Numbered from the stretch's first letter, positions 47,958-58,436 are shown. The stretch: 64,000 nucleotides of DNA from Akkermansia muciniphila (GCA_945874145.1 CAMCFN010000012.1:1-64000); one strand, 5' to 3'. Made by a program: numbers and translations. Notes: generated from the letters alone by a model not told the origin.

Positions 47958-50950
47958 GGCCGGCATTCAAACAAAGGAGCGGGCGCTTGTCTGGAGACGA
48001 AAAGTGTCCGGCGATTCGAGGCCTTGGCGTTTGGCAGAAACGCCTAGCTACGTTCCTAGTCGCGCTCACGCTCGCCTTGAGTAGGGTTGGTTCGGTGCAA
48101 GGGACGGTTCTAGTCTTTACCAACTTATCAGATGTCACGAACCCGCAGATTGATGCTACCACTGTGGTAAACATCGGCACGATCAACGCCGTCAGTTCAA
48201 TTTTCGGTGGCCAGTCCCTGTTCCAGGCGATCAACAATCTAAATTTCACCAACACGATCAGCGGCAGGATGGTGGGGGATGTGGGCTTCCAACTGGAGTT
48301 TACCACAAACACCTCCCGGTTCTTTGCCAACAGCATCGTAAATCAAGGGGTCATCACGGCTCCCACCATCCTGCTCTCGGCAACTAACCTGATAAACTCC
48401 GGCGAGCTGAGGGGAGAGGATCTGCTCGAACTTAAAGGGCAGGATATTACTTTAACGCGTTCCATTTTGTCTGCTTCCGGCGCGGGTTCCTCTAGCTCTG
48501 GATTCCGTTCGGTGGATACCAACGGAGTGGTGACCTATCGAAACCCGAGTTCTGTCGTTGATCTTTATTGGGGGGCAGGGACGGGGGATGTGATGACCGC
48601 GTCCTCTGCTGGTTCACTGTTCTTGCCATCGCTTGATTCTCTAGGGTTTGGTTTTCGCCCTCCGCAAGTTTCGTCCCCTTCCCATGAGGTCCAATCCGTG
48701 CAGGCGGGGCTCGGGGCATTGACTGCTTTCCAGCGAATCACCGGAACTAACTTTCTCTCCTACGTCCGCACCAACCGGCAAGGCACCAATCTCAATATCC
48801 AAGTAGTTTTGGTGCAGACTAACCGTGCAGCTACGAATCTTTCCGTGGATGTGCGTTTTACCTCTGGCTTTGGTGCGAATGGTTTTGCTGGCAACGTTCC
48901 GTTGCTGAGATTTAGCACCTTAGGCACGGACATAACAACTGGCACATCTTACACCAACAGCCTGTTTTTCCTCGACCGGATCAACACGCTGACCAACGCG
49001 AATCTATCTGCCAACCTTCAGGGGGGATCCTCACGCCCGGCGGCGTATGAGTTGATTCGCAGCACCTTCTTGGATGCCAATTTTGTGCCGGGTGGTGGGC
49101 TCACAACCAACGAAAGCATTGCCAACATTGCCTATTATCAGAATGGATACGTGTTGGACACCGTCACCAATCACAGCTATGCGGCTTGGCAGGCAGGGGT
49201 GGGCAATGCTGCTTTGATACAACCGGGGGCCGCCAACTATCTTCCTCATTTGGATGATCCTACAAATTTCGCAGGCCGGGTAGATATTATCGCGAACAAT
49301 CTCAATCTGAACTTGGCTCGTATCAGCGCAGACAATTTGGTCAGCATCCGTGCGACGAATCTTAGCAGTAGCGCGGGGACTCTGATTGATGCCCCCTTCA
49401 TCCAGATCAACATCGCCAATACCAACACCACGCTTACGTTGACGAACTTCTCAACGACTGAGGTTGCTCGACCTAACGGGACCATGTCCTTTTATAGCAC
49501 GGTCTGGACAAACTCCGTTACCAATACGCCCATTCAGCTAAATTTACGCTATCATGTGCTCATCGTGGACGCCTCACTACTGAGCGGAATTTCGCCGGTA
49601 ACATTGCAGGAATTCTCGGCTCGTGGCACCAACGTCATCATCAATAACATCTTGAATATAGGGCGGCTCATCCAGGTGGATTCGCCGGCTGTAACCTTCA
49701 GCTCCTCAAGTTCTTTGAGCCTGCCCTTGTTGGGGGCCACCAATCTTGGCGCTGTGAATTTCCCTAATCTGACACACTTCACCAATCTGGGCACGATCAC
49801 TGTGCCATTTCAGTGTGTGTTTGGCAGCGACCGGCCCACGGCAATCACCTACTTCGCACAGCGAGGTTCAATGGTGGCTAACAGCATCAGCATCAGGGCG
49901 ACTGAATATGAAAGTTCTGGAACAAACGCCACCCGGTCTTTGGCCAGCGGAGCAGCTGCTTCTGGAGGGCCGATTTCCATCACGGCTGATTCCGCCAAAT
50001 TTGATGGCGGAGCCGTTGGCGGTTTGCTTTCGGCGGGGGGCAGCATTTTGCTGGCCGGCAATGACATCAAGCTAAGGAGTCATCAGGTGACTACTGCGGG
50101 CACGCTGATTCTCAGTCCCACCAATTCGCTCACGGATGCCGGGTTCAGCGGCACCAACCGGGTTAATTGTGCCTTGGGTTTCTACCTCACGGTCAAGCCT
50201 CGGCTTGGAGATTTGTTGGGCACCACAATTTACACTACAGCACCATTTAACCGTGACGTGCCACATGTGTGGGCTGGCACCAATCTCGGGGTAACGGTGG
50301 CGGGTTACTCCAACAACGCTGCTTTAGGCCGGCTGCTTTTGGACACGGGCACCAATCTCTTTTCGCAGAATCGGCTGGTCTTTGGCGGCGCTGGGATCAA
50401 CAACGCCCTCTACGTGGATTATTTGGAATTGGCAGGGACGCTCACAAATGAGTTGGCTTCGCACCTCCTTATAGAAAGCAACTTGACCATATATTTTGCG
50501 AACGCCAATCTTCCTGTGGAGGCTTTGGACGGGCAGTTTGATGGGCGTTTGCGTTGGGTGCGTGATTACGCCGGACTCAACACAGGCGTTGATGTTAGGC
50601 TGGCGGATGGCCAAACAGTGAAGGTAAATGTGGCCAAGCTGAGTAGTTTGGTGCTCGATTCGGACGGCGACGGAACGGTGAATGGCAGCGATCTGAGCCC
50701 TTTCGACGGTGTTGTTGTGGACAGTCAGGTGATGTTCACCAATGTTCCTCCGCTTACTGCATTTCTGCGATGGGAGGCAGCAGCGCAGACAATCTATCAG
50801 GTGGCAGTGAACACTAATTTGCTCACCAGTGGATTCAACTTTCTCGCTAACATCACCAACACCTCATCAACGAATCGAATCATCATTTTCTCGGAGGTCG
50901 TTCCCGCAGGAAGCACGGAGCGCTACTACCGTGTTTCGTATCAACCTTGA
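47954..50950 (+). CDS. Large exported adhesin-like (beta-helix-like, Asn/Thr/Ser-rich) protein
   Basis: Signal peptide; repetitive N/T/S-rich beta pattern; DSDGDGTVNGSDLSPFD segment and C-terminal IYQVAVNTNLL...ERYYRVSYQP; 4-nt overlap with upstream gene. Confidence 0.7.
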   Translation: MRPAFKQRSGRLSGDEKCPAIRGLGVWQKRLATFLVALTLALSRVGSVQGTVLVFTNLSDVTNPQIDATTVVNIGTINAVSSIFGGQSLFQAINNLNFTNTISGRMVGDVGFQLEFTTNTSRFFANSIVNQGVITAPTILLSATNLINSGELRGEDLLELKGQDITLTRSILSASGAGSSSSGFRSVDTNGVVTYRNPSSVVDLYWGAGTGDVMTASSAGSLFLPSLDSLGFGFRPPQVSSPSHEVQSVQAGLGALTAFQRITGTNFLSYVRTNRQGTNLNIQVVLVQTNRAATNLSVDVRFTSGFGANGFAGNVPLLRFSTLGTDITTGTSYTNSLFFLDRINTLTNANLSANLQGGSSRPAAYELIRSTFLDANFVPGGGLTTNESIANIAYYQNGYVLDTVTNHSYAAWQAGVGNAALIQPGAANYLPHLDDPTNFAGRVDIIANNLNLNLARISADNLVSIRATNLSSSAGTLIDAPFIQINIANTNTTLTLTNFSTTEVARPNGTMSFYSTVWTNSVTNTPIQLNLRYHVLIVDASLLSGISPVTLQEFSARGTNVIINNILNIGRLIQVDSPAVTFSSSSSLSLPLLGATNLGAVNFPNLTHFTNLGTITVPFQCVFGSDRPTAITYFAQRGSMVANSISIRATEYESSGTNATRSLASGAAASGGPISITADSAKFDGGAVGGLLSAGGSILLAGNDIKLRSHQVTTAGTLILSPTNSLTDAGFSGTNRVNCALGFYLTVKPRLGDLLGTTIYTTAPFNRDVPHVWAGTNLGVTVAGYSNNAALGRLLLDTGTNLFSQNRLVFGGAGINNALYVDYLELAGTLTNELASHLLIESNLTIYFANANLPVEALDGQFDGRLRWVRDYAGLNTGVDVRLADGQTVKVNVAKLSSLVLDSDGDGTVNGSDLSPFDGVVVDSQVMFTNVPPLTAFLRWEAAAQTIYQVAVNTNLLTSGFNFLANITNTSSTNRIIIFSEVVPAGSTERYYRVSYQP

Positions 50951-50959
50951 TCACGCTAA

Positions 50960-53900
50960 ATGGCAGAAATATTTAAGCATTGTGAACGGTTGGGGCAGAG
51001 CCTGTTCCAGCTAGCCCAAGGTCGGCGTTCGATCCATAGGTTTACCGTCTTGTTCATTCTCTGCGGGGTTGGGCTGCTGGGGGCTCAAGACGCTCGGGTG
51101 CCGTTTATCATGCTGGATGGCAAGCGGGTTCACCCGACGAGCGTGCTGGTCAAATACGGTCCTCGGGTCACGGCAGCCAACTTGAGAGCGACCCTTCAAA
51201 CAGCAAATTTAAGAATCATCAAGGAACTGGCTGCCCCAGCAAGGTGGGCTGTCTTGGATGCTTTGCCGCAAGCCCCTGTCGTGCCCGCAGGAGAGGAGGC
51301 CAGAGTCCTGCGCGACCAGATCGAACAGCTTCGCCTGTCGGGGCAGTTCGAGCTTGTGGAGCCAGATTTTGTCCGCCAGTTGACCTTGCTCCCGCCGGAC
51401 ACATTTTTTCAGGATGGCACGCTTTGGGGCCTGCGAAACACCGGACAATTTGGCGGGGTGATAGGCGCGGATATCAACGTCACAAACGCGTGGGATATCA
51501 CGGTTGGCAGCACGAATATCATTATCGCCGTGCTGGACTCGGGGATTCGCTATGACCATGTGGACCTTGCGAGCCAGATGTGGCGCAATCCCGGGGAGAT
51601 TCCTGGAGACGCTATAGATAATGACGGAGATGGCTATGTGGACAATGTCTTCGGCATTAATGCTCTCACAGGGTCGGGAGATCCGAACGACGATAACGGC
51701 CACGGGACACACGTTGCTGGAACAATCGGGGCCTCGGCCAACAATGGTCAGTCGCATGTTGGAGTAGTTTGGAATACGCGACTGATGGCGCTCAAGGCGG
51801 CGGATCGGTTTGGTTTTTTGACTTCGAGCGCCGTAATTACGGCGGTGGATTTCGCCATTTCGAAGGGAGTAAAAATCATCAACGCCAGCTTTGGTGGCTA
51901 CTTCTTCTCCCAAGCGGAGTTTGATGCTTTCCTGCGAGCTAGAAATGCAGGTATCTTGGTGGTCGCGGCAGCTGGCAATGATGGGGTGAACACGGACCTT
52001 CAGCCGCATTACCCATCTTCTTTCCAACTGGATAATATTATCTCGGTGGCTGCTTTAGATCGCAGAGATGGCATTGCCAGCTTCTCAAACTTTGGGCGCA
52101 CGAGCGTCCACTTGGGCGCACCTGGAGTGGAAATTAATTCCACCTACAACTCCTCTCCGACCAGCTACCAGCAATTGGACGGGACCAGCATGGCTGCACC
52201 GCATGTGGCGGGGGTGGCGGGCCTAGTCTTTTCGCTCACAACCAACATCACAGCCAGCGAGGTCCGCAACCGCATTCTTTTTACGACGACACCCGTTTCC
52301 GCATTGGCTACGAACACGATACAGAGCGGCAGAGTTAATGCGCATCGAGCTTTAACTACCGTTGATGACAACCTGCTCGAAGTTTTGGTGACGCCTGCCC
52401 CTGGCAGCACTTTGCTCGCCGGGGCCACGATCTCGTTTACCGTCGAGGTAAGTGATCTGCTGCCGGTGAACAATGCAACTGTCATCGGCTCCATCCCTGG
52501 AATCTTTACCAATCAAGTTTTTCTAAATACGGGGGTGAATCCCGACTTGGTGGCGGGGGATAATCGCCACACCTTCAGCGTCAATGTGCCGGCCATTGCA
52601 ACAAATAGCCTGCAGCTTTCCTTGAGTATCAGCGCGCCAGGCAAGACTAATTACGCGAATACCTTTACCTACAGAACTGCCCCCATACCCTCTAATGACA
52701 ATTTTCCTCCAACTGCCAAGGTGCCCGACAACGGAGGCATTATTTTGGGCGACAATACTTTTGCAACTCTTCAATCGGGGGAACCACTGCACGCCGGGGT
52801 CGCAGGGGTGGCTCGTTCCATCTGGTGGAACTGGGCACCCACCAACTCTGGCCCAGTGCTCGTGGACACGGCAGGAAGTTCGTTCGATACCGTGGTGGCA
52901 GTCTATACCAATGCGTTCCAGACCACTGCTTTGGGCAATCTCAATCTGGTGCGAGCAACCAATGATGTCGGGAATATTCTGCAAGGGTTCGTAACATTTA
53001 CAGCCGCTGCCGGAACCACCTATCGCATTGCCGTTGCCAGCGCTTCAACCAACAGTTCAGGGGAGGTTCGGCTCCGCGTTCTCTTTGGGGCCGATCCTGA
53101 TACCCAAGCCCCGATGGTTGCGATAACCAACTTGGTCAGCGGCCCCCAGTCGATTGGCAATCCTCCCAGTGGCTTGATATTGACCAACGCCCAACTAATC
53201 CTCTCCGGCACTGCGGTTGACCCCGCCACCAATGCCATTGGCGTGCGCCAAGTGCAGGTCCGTCTTAACAACGGCTTGGCGGTTTCGGCCACTGGAACCA
53301 CCAACTGGACCGCTCCGCTGTTCCTCAGTCCCGGAACCAATGTGATCCAGATTTCAGCTGCGGATTTCTCCGGTAACGTGTCCGCCCCCATCACATTCCA
53401 AGTGAACTACCGTGTCTTTGACCCGTTTAACGATGTGCTGGCTAATGCTCTTGAATTAGCCGGCAATCTTGGTGCGGTGGTAACTAACAATTTCAACGCG
53501 ACCACTGAGCCAGGCGAGCCCTTTCATGTTGGCAAGCAGGGTGGTAAATCTGTCTGGTATTTCTTCACGCCTGCCTCCGACGGCTTGCTGTTTCTTACCA
53601 CCTCCAACTCAACGTTTGACACCCTTTTGGCCGTCTACACGGGCAGTCGCGTGGATCGCCTCACCTCGGTCAGCGCTAACGACGACGCCCCTTCCCTCGG
53701 TGCCGTGCATAGCGACATCTATCAGGCGGTGCGGGCAGGCGTAAGATATTATGTGGCTGTGGACGGATTGGCGGGAGCTTCTGGACAAATTATTCTCTCC
53801 TACTCATTTACGGCGCTTCCGATTTATCAGTTGACCGTGAATTCCACCACCGGCGGCATCGCATTTCCCAATTCTGGAACGTATGTAAGTAATGCGACAG

Positions 53901-54730
53901 TGGACGTTACTGCGGTCGCGTCCAACGGGTTTAATTTTGTGACTTGGCAGGGAGATCAGTTGTCCCTCGACAATCCGTTGCGGTTATTCGTGAACAAGCC
54001 AACCACGCTCACGGCGGTCTTTGCGCCTCGTTTTCTGGCGGACGATTTTGAGACGGGGTTACTGCGCGCCAGTCGTGGCTGGGCGACGAATTCCATCACT
54101 AACTCACCCGGCGCTGCAGCTTGGTTCGTTGCGGCGGTCAACGCTCAAACCACAAATGCAAGTCAGGGCAGTCTTTTCCATGCGCGGGCAGGGGGCATCA
54201 CCCATGGGCAGACCACGGTGCTGAGGCTGGTGTCTGCCACTCGCGCGGGGAACGCATCCTTCGCCTATCGTGTCAGCAGTGAGGCGTTTGGACTGAACGG
54301 GGGAGACTTCTTTGAGTTCTACTTAAACGGTGTCCGCCAAGTGCGGACGAATGGCGAGAGTGGGTGGCAGACGCACAGCTTTAACGTGACCGCACGCACT
54401 AATGTTCTTGAGTGGCATTACATCAAGGATTCGAATAACAGTGAAAATCTGGATGCCGTATTTGTGGATAATCTGGATCTGCCAATTGTGGAGCCAGTGA
54501 ATCCTGCGGTGGTGGTTCGCTTCAGCACCAATGCGGTCCAACTGCTAAACGGAGGTTTGCAGTTGAGAATTGAAGGTCAGTCCAATCAGGTTTATCGCGT
54601 GCAGGCGTCCAGTGATCTCGCCAACTGGGTGGATGTTTCGACCAATTTTGCTCCTTACGGTTTGATTCAGTTCGCAGAGCCGCAGGCGATTACGAATTCC
54701 AGCCGCTATTATCGGGTCGTCGCACCCTGA
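50960..54730 (+). CDS. Exported S8 family (subtilisin-like) serine peptidase with accessory beta domains
   Basis: Asp VLDSGIRYDHVDL, His DDNGHGTHVAGTIGA, Ser LDGTSMAAPHVAGVAGLV; two PPC-like FDTVVAVYT/FDTLLAVYT units; InlB-B-like GYTF..VTWQGD segment; C-terminal YRVQASSDLANWVD...RYYRVVAP. Confidence 0.93.
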   Translation: MAEIFKHCERLGQSLFQLAQGRRSIHRFTVLFILCGVGLLGAQDARVPFIMLDGKRVHPTSVLVKYGPRVTAANLRATLQTANLRIIKELAAPARWAVLDALPQAPVVPAGEEARVLRDQIEQLRLSGQFELVEPDFVRQLTLLPPDTFFQDGTLWGLRNTGQFGGVIGADINVTNAWDITVGSTNIIIAVLDSGIRYDHVDLASQMWRNPGEIPGDAIDNDGDGYVDNVFGINALTGSGDPNDDNGHGTHVAGTIGASANNGQSHVGVVWNTRLMALKAADRFGFLTSSAVITAVDFAISKGVKIINASFGGYFFSQAEFDAFLRARNAGILVVAAAGNDGVNTDLQPHYPSSFQLDNIISVAALDRRDGIASFSNFGRTSVHLGAPGVEINSTYNSSPTSYQQLDGTSMAAPHVAGVAGLVFSLTTNITASEVRNRILFTTTPVSALATNTIQSGRVNAHRALTTVDDNLLEVLVTPAPGSTLLAGATISFTVEVSDLLPVNNATVIGSIPGIFTNQVFLNTGVNPDLVAGDNRHTFSVNVPAIATNSLQLSLSISAPGKTNYANTFTYRTAPIPSNDNFPPTAKVPDNGGIILGDNTFATLQSGEPLHAGVAGVARSIWWNWAPTNSGPVLVDTAGSSFDTVVAVYTNAFQTTALGNLNLVRATNDVGNILQGFVTFTAAAGTTYRIAVASASTNSSGEVRLRVLFGADPDTQAPMVAITNLVSGPQSIGNPPSGLILTNAQLILSGTAVDPATNAIGVRQVQVRLNNGLAVSATGTTNWTAPLFLSPGTNVIQISAADFSGNVSAPITFQVNYRVFDPFNDVLANALELAGNLGAVVTNNFNATTEPGEPFHVGKQGGKSVWYFFTPASDGLLFLTTSNSTFDTLLAVYTGSRVDRLTSVSANDDAPSLGAVHSDIYQAVRAGVRYYVAVDGLAGASGQIILSYSFTALPIYQLTVNSTTGGIAFPNSGTYVSNATVDVTAVASNGFNFVTWQGDQLSLDNPLRLFVNKPTTLTAVFAPRFLADDFETGLLRASRGWATNSITNSPGAAAWFVAAVNAQTTNASQGSLFHARAGGITHGQTTVLRLVSATRAGNASFAYRVSSEAFGLNGGDFFEFYLNGVRQVRTNGESGWQTHSFNVTARTNVLEWHYIKDSNNSENLDAVFVDNLDLPIVEPVNPAVVVRFSTNAVQLLNGGLQLRIEGQSNQVYRVQASSDLANWVDVSTNFAPYGLIQFAEPQAITNSSRYYRVVAP

Positions 54731-54781
54731 CAGTAGTTCCATTGGGTTCTGTATGCCCAGTTAGGCGGCGTCTGCGATGGC

Positions 54782-56353
54782 TCAAGCCCAATACCGGTAG
54801 TTCACGTCGGGGAAGAGGTTGTCCAGCCATTCAACGTGTGCAAGCCACGGTTCATCTACAGTTGTCGCGGTGAGCATCTCGTGTAGGGCGATGAAGCGCA
54901 GGAGATGGTCTTTCACGCGTTTGCGTGCGTAGTCGGGACTGGTGCCGGTGCGCAGGATGAAGGGCCAGTCGCTGGATTGCGCGAGGAGGAGTTCGCGCGC
55001 GGCCTGGTTCAGCGCGCGGAGGGTGAGGCCACCGGCGTCCGGGTGCGCGCGGGCCAACGCGGTCATGCGGTCCTGCGCCACTGTCAGGTGCGGGAGGATC
55101 CACTCGTTCGTGTGGTTGAGCCAGAGTTTCCAGTAGCCTTCCTCGCCCCAGCTCGACGGGCTGGGGCGAACGATTTGCAGAGTGGGGCCTTCCTTCAGGT
55201 GGTCGCTCGGGGTGACGAGATTGAAATCCTGCTGGTCGTAGTAGGCCTTGCGAATGAAGAGGTCGAGGAACTGCGGACCTTCATACCACCAGTGGCCGAA
55301 CAGCTCAGCATCATACGGGGCGACGATGAGCGCGGAACGGTCCATTAACTCACTGAGCTTACTTGCTTGGTCGCGGCGCGCGGCGAGGAAATGGCTGGCG
55401 TGGTCCTCCACGGCTTGAAGTGCCAGCGCGGGTTCATAGACGGCTTTGTCCGACGTGGGACCGGTGATGCGGTAATACTTGAGGCCGGTGAAACCGCGCA
55501 GATCGGGGTTGGGCAGGTAGGGGCGGACATAGTCGAAGTCGAGGTCATGGCCCACATCGCGGTAAAAGTCGCGGTAGCGCGGGTCACCCGGGTAGCCCTC
55601 GTTGCGGCTCCAAACTTGTTTGGCGGATTCAAGATCGCGGGCAAAGGCGGCAATGCCATTCGGCGTGAGCACGGGGGCGAAGACGCCGTAGCGCGGCCGC
55701 GGGCGGGCGTGCAACAGACCGTGGGTGTCCATGATGAACCACCGGATGTTCGCTTCCTGTAGCACGGCTTCCACGCCCTCGACATAGGCGCATTCCGGCA
55801 GCCAGATGCCGCGCGGGTCGCAGCCGAAGCAGCTCCGGTAGTGGTCGCGCGCGGTGAGGATTTGGGCGCGGATAGAGGGCGGGTGGTTCAGCAACGGCAG
55901 CAGCGCGTGGGTGGCGGCGGTGGTAATGATTTCGAGTCGGCCGGACTCCTGAAACTTGCGGAACGCGCCGACGAGATTCCTTCCGTAGGCGAAGTAGGTG
56001 GCGCGCAGGCTGGTGAGCCGCTGGTGATACATCCACGCCAGCTCACGAAAATCGCGATCCCAATGCGTGCGATGAATCTCCTTTTCCCCGAGTTCCAGCA
56101 GGCCTTCGAGATGCCGCACGTAGCGGTCTTGCAGGAGCGGGTCCAGCAGCATCGCGCAGAGCGTTGGCGAGAGGGTGAGCGTGAGGCGGGTTTGCATCCC
56201 GGCCGCAGCCCAGCCTTCCATGACTTGGATCAGCGGCAGATAGGTCTCGCTGATCGCCTCGAACAGCCAGCTCTCCTCGAGGAAGCGGTCGTGCTCCGGA
56301 TGGCGCACAAAGGGCAGGTGCGCGTGCAGCACAAGGGCGAGGTGGCTTTGCAT
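54782..56353 (-). CDS. Glycoside hydrolase family 57 protein (1,4-alpha-glucan branching enzyme-like)
   Basis: HLALVLHAHLPFVRHPEHDRFLEESWLFEAISETYLPLI; RGIWLPECAYVEGVEAVLQEANIRWFIMDTHG; APYDAELFGHWWYEGPQFLDLFIRK. Confidence 0.9.
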   Translation of the reverse strand: MQSHLALVLHAHLPFVRHPEHDRFLEESWLFEAISETYLPLIQVMEGWAAAGMQTRLTLTLSPTLCAMLLDPLLQDRYVRHLEGLLELGEKEIHRTHWDRDFRELAWMYHQRLTSLRATYFAYGRNLVGAFRKFQESGRLEIITTAATHALLPLLNHPPSIRAQILTARDHYRSCFGCDPRGIWLPECAYVEGVEAVLQEANIRWFIMDTHGLLHARPRPRYGVFAPVLTPNGIAAFARDLESAKQVWSRNEGYPGDPRYRDFYRDVGHDLDFDYVRPYLPNPDLRGFTGLKYYRITGPTSDKAVYEPALALQAVEDHASHFLAARRDQASKLSELMDRSALIVAPYDAELFGHWWYEGPQFLDLFIRKAYYDQQDFNLVTPSDHLKEGPTLQIVRPSPSSWGEEGYWKLWLNHTNEWILPHLTVAQDRMTALARAHPDAGGLTLRALNQAARELLLAQSSDWPFILRTGTSPDYARKRVKDHLLRFIALHEMLTATTVDEPWLAHVEWLDNLFPDVNYRYWA

Positions 56354-56414
56354 GGGGGTGATTGAAGCGAAACTTGGCCTGCGGGAAAAGGATTTTGGGC
56401 TGCGCTGGGTTGGT

Positions 56415-58436
56415 TCACTGCGCCCGGCCAAATTTCTTCTCCAGTTCCTTCAGGCTCATCTCGATGAGCGTGGGCCGGCCATGCGGACAGGTGTAGGGCA
56501 TTCGGCAGCGGCGCAGGTCGGACACCAAGTTTTCTAGTTCCGGGCCGGCGAGCGGGTCGTTGGCCTTCACCGCGTGGCGGCAGACGGTCTTGGCAATCAC
56601 GTCCTCGCCGAGGCGCAGTGCGTTGACGCCGTCGCCGGCCGCCTTGAGCGCGTCCACCAGTTCGATCACGAAGCGGCGGGCCGAGGGGAGCTTGGCCATA
56701 GGTGGCAGGGCCTCCAGCAGGAACGTGCGCTCACCAAACTCGCTCAAGCCTACGCCCAGCCGCGCGAGGATGGGCAGGTGCCGGCGGAGAAAGTCCGCGT
56801 CGCGCATGGACAACTCGACGGTCTCCGGCAGCAGCAACCGTTGCGCCGCCGCCTCGCCGCCGGCTTCGAGCCGGTCGAGCATCTGCTCGAAGAGAATCCG
56901 CTCGTGCGCCGCGTGCTGGTCCATGAGCACCAGGCCACGATCACTCTCCAGCACCACGTAGAGCCGGCCAATGACCCCTACGAGCCGCAGCGGAACCGCG
57001 AGGAGCGGGGGGGCGGAAGGCAATGGGGGAGGGGAGAGGGGAGATGGGGTGGTGAGCGCGGCGGGCGGATTGCTGACCGCTGCCGACTGCTGACCACTGA
57101 AGCCCATCGGCAAAGGCGTTTGCTTGGGTGCGCTCGCGGGCCAGTCGGGGATCGGCCGGCCCGGCAGCGACGGAAAGAAGTCGGGCGCGGCGTTGGTGGC
57201 GGCGGGCGTCCCGCCTGCCGTAGAGGGCGGCGTCTCGCTGCCCGGACTCGGACTGCGGAGTGATTCGGTGCGCGATTCCACCGTCGGGGCGTTCTGTCCG
57301 CCGGGCTGGACGCCCGGCTCCACGGCAGGCGGGACGCCTGCCACCGCGGGACCGCTGTGAAAGTTCAGCAGCGTGTCGCGGATGGCCTGCGTGACGAACG
57401 CCCGCACGGCGCGCTCGTGATGAAACTTCACCTCGCGCTTGGCCGGATGGATGTTCACATCCACCTGCGCGGGGTCGAGTTCGAGAAAGAGACAGCACAC
57501 CGGATAGCGGCCCTTCATCAGCGCGGTGTGATAGCCCTCGATGAGCGCGAAGTTGAGCGCGCGGTTCTCGATGGGCCGGCGGTTGACGAAGAGATGTTGA
57601 TCATCCCGGCTGCCGCGCGAGACACCGGGTGCGCCGATGAAGCCCCACAGGCGGATTGCCGATTGCCGATTGCCGGTGGCCGATGGGTCGCCTTCGACTG
57701 CTTCAGGCAATTCCGCGTAAGTGCTGCGCGTGTCCACGGTCAGGAGGTTCAAGTCCGCGCCGTGCAGGGCGCGCAGGCGTTCACGCAACGCGGCGAGCTG
57801 GCCGGCGGGAACGGTGGCCGGCGGGCTGGCGGGGAGCTGGAAAACAGTGCGGCTGTCCGTCGTGAGCGTGAACGCGACCTGCGGATGCGCCAGCGCGGCC
57901 AGCGTGAGGTAGTGGTGGATGTGCGCCCGCTCCGTCTCCTCGCTGCGGAGGAACTTCCGCCGCGCCGGCAGGTTATAGAAGAGCTGCCGCACCTCGATGC
58001 TCGTGCCGCCGGGCGCGCCCGCCGAGCGGACTTCCAGAATTTTGCCACCGTGGACAATCACCTGCGTGGCCTCGGGCGAATCGCTGTCGCGCTCGCGGGT
58101 GGTGAGCGTGAAGCGGCTCACGCTCGCGATGCTTGGCAGCGCCTCGCCGCGAAAGCCCATCGTGGTAATGCGGAACAAATCCTCCGCGCACTGCACCTTG
58201 CTGGTCGCGTGGCGTTCGAGGCAGAGCAACGCGTCATCGCGGCTCATGCCCAGACCGTCATCCGTCACGCGAATCAGGCCGCGCCCCCCGGCCAGCACAT
58301 CCACCGTGATGTGGGCGGCCTGCGCGTCGAGGGCGTTTTCCACCAGCTCCTTAACGACACTGGCCGGCCGCTCCACCACCTCGCCGGCGGCGATTTGATT
58401 GGCGACTTGCTCGGGCAGCAGGCGGATGCGGTTCAT
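56415..58436 (-). CDS. mutL: DNA mismatch repair protein MutL
   Basis: MNRIRLLPEQVANQIAAGEVVERPASVVKELVENALDA; GFRGEALPSIASV; C-terminal MDQHAAHERILFEQML; CPHGRPTLIEMSLKELEKKFGR. Confidence 0.96.
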   Translation of the reverse strand: MNRIRLLPEQVANQIAAGEVVERPASVVKELVENALDAQAAHITVDVLAGGRGLIRVTDDGLGMSRDDALLCLERHATSKVQCAEDLFRITTMGFRGEALPSIASVSRFTLTTRERDSDSPEATQVIVHGGKILEVRSAGAPGGTSIEVRQLFYNLPARRKFLRSEETERAHIHHYLTLAALAHPQVAFTLTTDSRTVFQLPASPPATVPAGQLAALRERLRALHGADLNLLTVDTRSTYAELPEAVEGDPSATGNRQSAIRLWGFIGAPGVSRGSRDDQHLFVNRRPIENRALNFALIEGYHTALMKGRYPVCCLFLELDPAQVDVNIHPAKREVKFHHERAVRAFVTQAIRDTLLNFHSGPAVAGVPPAVEPGVQPGGQNAPTVESRTESLRSPSPGSETPPSTAGGTPAATNAAPDFFPSLPGRPIPDWPASAPKQTPLPMGFSGQQSAAVSNPPAALTTPSPLSPPPLPSAPPLLAVPLRLVGVIGRLYVVLESDRGLVLMDQHAAHERILFEQMLDRLEAGGEAAAQRLLLPETVELSMRDADFLRRHLPILARLGVGLSEFGERTFLLEALPPMAKLPSARRFVIELVDALKAAGDGVNALRLGEDVIAKTVCRHAVKANDPLAGPELENLVSDLRRCRMPYTCPHGRPTLIEMSLKELEKKFGRAQ
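57201..57342. repeat. 21-bp inverted repeat (20/21) inside the mutL linker coding region
   Basis: GGCGGGCGTCCCGCCTGCCGT (57201-57221) versus ACGGCAGGCGGGACGCCTGCC (57322-57342); extra hairpin CCGGGC-tggac-GCCCGG at 57301-57317. Confidence 0.92.
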
